Shown one piece after another: positions 59,140-64,000 of a stretch of DNA of 64,000 nt. A program made the position numbers and the translations under genes. This stretch comes from Zygnema cylindricum (lineage: Eukaryota; Streptophyta; Zygnematophyceae; Zygnematales; Zygnemataceae). The notes under the pieces were generated by a model, which was not told where the DNA came from, ran no database searches, and worked only from the letters and a program-made list of their open reading frames with translations. Where the stretch lies: contig JBBHKE010001432.1 in the NCBI GenBank assembly GCA_037447655.1, forward strand, positions 94,018 to 158,017. Direction: 5' to 3'. Positions within the stretch are counted from its first letter, which is position 1. Every line of letters starts with the position of its first letter.

Positions 59140-61447
59140 GTAACATTGTGGTCTCCATTAGCACACAGTGTTTGCAGCTTACTACTAGCCTCAAAGATAT
59201 TTTTTTCCCTTTTCTCTTCCTTGCTGAATAAGTGCCACCTTGGCACACAAATATTTTTACCACCCTTACCTCTATAAGGGCTCTACTCACCTGAGCCGAA
59301 CGCAAAAAGAATTATTGAATTTGCTCCCCTGAGCAATAAGTTATGTTTGGTCAAATATTACCTTTATAGTTACAAGTTCTCTCAGAGAGAGGTGCTTAAA
59401 TATCACTAACTACTCACAACTACCTACAACTAAACCCTAGACCAATAAAAACATTGTACAATACAAGAAAGTACAGTGGTTGATGTACTTCTTGTATGGC
59501 CATTGTACGACATGGCCTTGCAGGTGACGCCTGTCAGATCGCGAGCCATGGTTCCTCCTCCAATCTTCTCTGTTGTCCAATAATGTGGCTCCATGTGGCG
59601 ACTCGTGACGCCGTATCCAAAAATCGCCAAAAGTTCATTCTCGGTTGGCGACTGCAACGATGACCATCCGATCAATATATTTTACATGGTTTGAATCGGG
59701 TCCATATTCCATCAGTTTATATGCCCCTTTTCATCAATTTGTTTAGTTAAATAAGTTAGGCGCCATGTCACTGTTTAGTTTCTTTAGTTAAATGAGTTAG
59801 GCGCCACGTCACTGTTTAAATACATATCACACCCTGCGTTTGTAATGATTCTTCAACAACTAGTAGGATAAGGCGAACGTAATGATTCTTCTACGACTAG
59901 ACGAATAAGGGGGATGGCTGGTTGGAAGGCAATAAATTTGTAGGACCAGGATCAAATCTTGGTCAAGTCTGATATTTTTTGGTAGACGCTAAACTTCCTT
60001 CTCCCTCAGTCTGTCTCTTCGGCATCTAAGGGCAACCATGGCCGTCTAAGTCTTATTGACTGCAACAAGTATATATACTTAGAGTACCATCTAAAATAGA
60101 CAACTAAAACATGCTTTTCAACACTCCTTTTATTTTATAGTCTATCTTTTTTTTTAAACAACTCTTTTCTCTGCAAAATTATAACTTTGGAGATTGAACA
60201 GGTTTTGTCATGATATTTGCTACCATTTCCCCATATGGTCTATATTCCAATTTTTAGTCACTCAGATTTTCACTTTTTCCAAACTGAATTCCTTCCACTA
60301 CTCCCATTTTTTTCATTTCTTTTAATTCATCTAAATGCACATGTCCAAGCCTCATATACCATAACAGAATATCATGAACACCAGCATAATAAAAATTGTT
60401 TTTTTCATTGCTTAAAATAAACCTAAATATCCCTTGGCTACCTTTTTCAGCAGTGAAATTAACTTCCTCCTCAAAACTACCAGTAGAGACTCCTTTCTTA
60501 GTGCTAGTTTCAAAACATAAATCATCTAACACAGATGTGGAGATGAGGTTTTTATTCAACTCAAGAATAAACAATGCATCAGAAAATGTAACTATAGATG
60601 TTTTTCCTTCCACTAACACTTTCACATCTACCGATCCTACTAAAGTAGTAGTGACTACCCTCCCATCCACGTACTCTATCGCTACGATGGGAATCTATCT
60701 CATTTTGTGAACATGTGTTTATCCTTACACATGTGCATAGAAGCACCTGAATCCACAATCTAACCAGCTTCACCATTCTACGACTGTAACTGCTTTCAGA
60801 CAAAACGAGAGACTTAAAAGGTGTTAAAAAGTTATCATTGGCCTATTTAATGGTACTTTAGGACCTGCTTAGAATTAAGTAGTTGCAATGATACCCGTCA
60901 CGGAGCACCGGACATTCTTAGTATGGGATTGTCTGAATTTCCCATGGAATTTCGACCCCGATCTTCACCTCCTTTTCCCATCCAAAAAGTTCATCGTCCT
61001 CGGATTCCTCCTCATGTATTTGCATCACAAGGGCCTTCTTCTTTCTTTTCGGAGGTCCAATCTGCCCCTCTTTCAACAAGAGTTTAGCTAGTTTAGAACA
61101 CTCTGCCATAGAATGCCCCGGTTTATTAGAAAAGTTACACAATCCTTTTGATTCCCTCGGTCCAAAATCATCGGACTGATTTTTCTGTTCTCCTCCTCCA
61201 TAGTTTCCAACCAATTTTCTAGGATCTTTATTCCTCTAATTAGTCCCGGTTCACAAAGCTTGTCCACTCATTCCTCCCTTCTGGATCTCTATGTTATTCT
61301 CTCGTACAAGAATCATCCCTACCACAGACTTCCAAGTCCACTAAGAGTCCGGCAAGTCTTCCACACAGTTAACTATGTTTTTGTAGTCATCGGGTAACTT
61401 AATGAGTTGGGAGTTAACCTTCATCTTTTCAGTTTCTAGCTGTCCAA
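59140..61447 (-). mobile_element. Copia element G, internally deleted, cut by element F
   Basis: Minus strand: gag (61447-60918, QLIKLPDDYKNIV; knuckle with second Cys changed: CNFSNKPGHSMAEC), protease/pre-integrase (60670-60254, LRLGHVHLDELKEMKK), then a deletion that joins the integrase start to the RNase H end (MVANIMTKPVQSPKL, about 60235-60190), polypurine tract and LTR 60123-59140. The upstream gag is interrupted by the insertion of F at 61447/61448. LTR hairpins at 59263-59280, 59286-59295, 59322-59333. Confidence 0.9.
59895..59970 (+). other. tRNA-like module in LTR G (antisense to the LTR)
   Basis: B-box-like GGATCAAATCT at 59949-59959 in an ACCAGGATCAAATCTTGGT arm; the A-box part is decayed (ACTAGACGAATAAGG). 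Confidence 0.5.
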
Positions 61448-61661
61448 TGTAGAAATTAATGGTTCCTTTAGTATTTTCTAGGTCTAAACATGTATTATTA
61501 AATGCAGAAATGAAGTAGAAACACACTGCCTCTAACTCCTCTCTCTAACTTTCACACTTGTCGCAGTCGCTGAAGGTTAGAGAAAAGCTAGAGCCATGGC
61601 TGCTTGTACTGACCATAGAGAGACAAGTAGTAGTTTCTGGTAGGTTTACCAAAAGTTACTT

Positions 61662-61745
61662 GCCGGACCTAGGATTTGATCCTGGCTCCTACCATCCGTC
61701 AAAGTCCACCGTAGTAATTAGCTTTATCCTATTGACTAGGACCAA
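61662..61745 (-). other. tRNA-like module in LTR F (antisense)
   Basis: Minus strand B-box-like GGATCAAATCC in CCAGGATCAAATCCTAGG (about 61686-61669); A-box-like TAGTCAATAGG at about 61738-61728. Confidence 0.6.
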
Positions 61746-62333
61746 TGTTGATTTATATAGGGTTCGATAAATACGTAAAGATTTACAAATAGGAGAATTC
61801 ATTTAATGGAACAAACAAACTCTTAGCATATAGATACAGTACCGTTTACAGTTTTTCTTGGAACAAGTACCAAGCATTTGTTTTGACGGCGAAACAAATA
61901 CCGCGCATCTATTTTCGACGGCAATAGTTAAAAGTCGGACTAGATCTAACGGCCATGGTAGGTACCGAGATCGCGGAATGGGCGTTTTGGCATTTTTGGT
62001 CACTGCAAAGTCAAAAGACACGTGGCATAACCTCAATGGCTTGTGGCATCTACGGAGAATATGGGAACGAATCCGGATATGGTAGGCGTCGTCGTTTTGG
62101 GCATCCTATACAATGGCCGTACAAAAAGTACTTCAACACTTTTACCTTTCTATATGACACTGACTTTTGATTGGTGTTGTACTTTAGTATTAGAGGGTTA
62201 AGGGAGGGATTTAGGACTTAGAAAAATTGGAAGGTAGCCACCTCTCTTAAGAGAACTCCTTCACAAAAGGTCAACTTTGACCCTTCATAACTTACTACTA
62301 AAGGGAGCAACTTTTGAGATTCTTTTTGCTATC

Positions 62334-63809
62334 TGTTGTTCTTTGGTCTAAAATAGACCGCAGAAGCCACCCAAACTATCATGCAAAAAGCTAAGCGAAG
62401 CTAAGCCAATGAACAATCATTTGAAAGGCATCTTCCATTTAACATACATGCATACACAGATGCAATCATTCATCCGTACACAGATAAAGCAAGCATTCAT
62501 CCGTACACAGACGGAGCAAGCATACGTACACATACGCATGAAATCATCTAGGGTTTCATGGAATAGAAGCTTAATATATCTCCATCATCGTAACAAACCC
62601 TAAGACAATGTATGACATAACAAACACAACTAAGGTTTGATAGAGTAATCAACATAAACAAACCCTAGGACAAATGCATACATAATGCATATCAAACAAA
62701 CATAAAATTAACACATATAAATAATAATAAATGAATGCATCACACATAAACAAATGTATAATCAAATAATCAATGTATCATTTAAATGCATGACCTAATC
62801 GGCAACCCTAAAAGTCTACATCTTCGGTCCCTACTTTTCATGCTAATCATTGATTATTTTTCCTAACAAAGCTCACTCCTATATATACACTTATGAGCTG
62901 TCAACGAATCACTAAGTGTCAAAATAACCAACTTAAATTACGTAACTGTCATTAGGTACTATTTAACCATAATAGCCCATTACTAAGAATAAACTAATCG
63001 TAAGCGTACACCTAAAAGTCAAGCAATCGTAAGCGTACACTTGTCTGCAAATACAACATATGAACACACACAAATTGAACTGTCGAAACCCTGATTGATC
63101 ACGTAAAACATACCTATTTTAATCAACACTAAATCATTATCTCTAATAAGACAAAACATTGATGTTTCAAACATTTACACCGACGTATCTACAAATCCAC
63201 GTCATAAGTGATAACTCGCTTAGTCACTTGCCGATAAGTCCACGCAGCAAGTCGTCATCACATATGTACAATTCAATTTGGTTTCATGTCCTCAAAATAG
63301 TGTGAATCATCAAAAACCGGCGGACGCCTCAAAGTACAACACAATCCACTGTCGAAACGATACGGTACCATCCAAATATTGTCCGTACCGAAACCGCGTA
63401 CTTCGTCATAAATGCGCCTTGTCGCATATAAGGTACACGTCATTTTCGATAAATGCGTCGCAAATAAAGTACACTTAATAGTACACCTGTCCAAAATAGA
63501 TTATATGTACCATCGCGTACTTTCCATAATTGTCGCCCGTAACATTAGGTTCCGTACGGCCGGCGTCCAATTTAAATATGTCAAACATTTCATGTCGGAT
63601 CGCTTCGCGATTCGCCGTTCATTTCCCAGCGCATTCCGCACCATTCAATTTTTTTCCTTACGTCATATTAATTTCACTTGTACACTAGCTCCCCCGAACC
63701 GCAAATATGTTCAAAACTCCACAATACATCGGGTAAAATATATACGCACGAAACATCGCGTGCGCACCAAATTTCACGTATGCACGAAACTAAATCTTCA
63801 AAAAAAACA
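62334..63809 (-). mobile_element. Solo LTR of family E (E3) nested in LTR of F (TSD CTATC)
   Basis: Minus strand from TGTTTTTTTTGAAG (63809) to GACCAAAGAACAACA (62334). CTATC flanks both sides (62329-62333, 63810-63814). 1476 bp. Shares GTGTACGCTTACGATT repeats with E2 and the CGTGCGCAC/CGTACGCAC region with E1. Confidence 0.9.
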
Positions 63810-63952
63810 CTATCTTCTCAGGGGAGCCTTCTCTTCACAGGGGTGAAGATGGTCAAGGAATTTTTTGCCAAAGTGGCAGTAATTCTTGTTGAAGCTCGAA
63901 GGGGTTAGTGTTTTCCAAGGGCCTTCGTGTAAGTTACCCACTCTGAGGACCT

Positions 63953-64000
63953 ATGGAGGTCTCAGAGCTACAAGTTATGGTCCCACCCTCTAGGGTGCCC
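63953..64000 (+). CDS. Start of copia gag of element F (partial)
   Basis: ATG at 63953 inside the LTR; reads MEVSELQVMVPPSRVP to the window edge with no stop. It matches the starts of gag in A, B, C and D. Confidence 0.8.
   Translation, partial: MEVSELQVMVPPSRVP
63974..63987 (+). other. Primer-binding site of element F
   Basis: GTTATGGTCCCACC, one difference from the complement of the initiator tRNA-Met anticodon arm. Confidence 0.7.

Larger units (their letters stand above)
61448..64000 (+). mobile_element. Copia element F, 5' LTR with nested E3; continues past the window
   Basis: LTR starts TGTAGAAATTAATGG (61448), is split by E3 (62334-63809), and resumes to end at 63972 (GAGCTACA). The primer-binding site and gag start follow to the window edge. 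It is inserted in gag of element G. tRNA-like module 61662-61745 (antisense); hairpin CTTCAC-AGGG-GTGAAG at 63833-63848; gag ATG 63953, 20 nt before the LTR end. F could be intact; its coding part lies outside. Confidence 0.9.

Overview
This window comes from the nuclear genome of a streptophyte (green lineage), rich in nested LTR retrotransposons. Three things point there: an mRNA cleavage factor CFIm25 gene whose exons read like plant orthologues ([18 protein letters not shown]), a transcription factor with three plant-type AP2/ERF domains, and Ty1/copia elements whose primer-binding site complements the anticodon arm of a plant-type initiator tRNA-Met. A charophyte alga or bryophyte seems more likely than a flowering plant, but the sequence alone does not settle this.

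Layout. 1-3.5 kb: CFIm25 gene on the minus strand; its last exon(s) lie left of the window. 3.9-8.2 kb: a hAT-like inverted-repeat element, a solo copia LTR (TSD GGATC) and a cluster of fold-back elements. 9.4-10.7 kb: a long polypurine tract. 10.9-17.6 kb: the triple-AP2/ERF gene on the plus strand. Each AP2/ERF domain is split by an intron at the same codon, and the intron inside domain 1 holds a tandem array of decayed copies of its own 3' splice site plus exon start. 18.8-20.0 kb: two small inverted-repeat transposons. 20.1-26.6 kb: copia element A (TSD TTGCG). 26.6-29.1 kb: no gene recognised. 29.1-37.5 kb: GAT microsatellite blocks, copia element B sitting directly against a RhoGDI-like exon, and a minus-strand solo LTR (TSD TTATG) that splits the second GAT block. 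37.5-40.6 kb: ~150-bp tandem repeats, another inverted-repeat transposon and a truncated copia H. 41.1-43.2 kb: remnant gag-protease of a different retroelement. 43.3-49.9 kb: copia C (TSD TACAG) with a scrambled 3' end. 50.5-64 kb: two three-level nests, E2 containing D containing E1, and G containing F containing E3.

The copia copies A, B, C, D, F, G, H and the two solo LTRs form one family with unusual shared features. (1) Every LTR that keeps its first third carries a tRNA-like A-box/B-box module in antisense. (2) Near the LTR 3' end are serial stem-loops with NRGG-type loops whose stems covary between copies. (3) The gag start codon lies exactly 20 nt before the LTR 3' end. (4) The primer-binding site matches the anticodon stem-loop of initiator tRNA-Met (half-tRNA priming) and is itself translated as gag. 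I consider this family, and the splice-site array in the AP2 gene, the two most novel things here. All copies of gag and pol that can be read have stops or frameshifts, so no autonomous element is visible.
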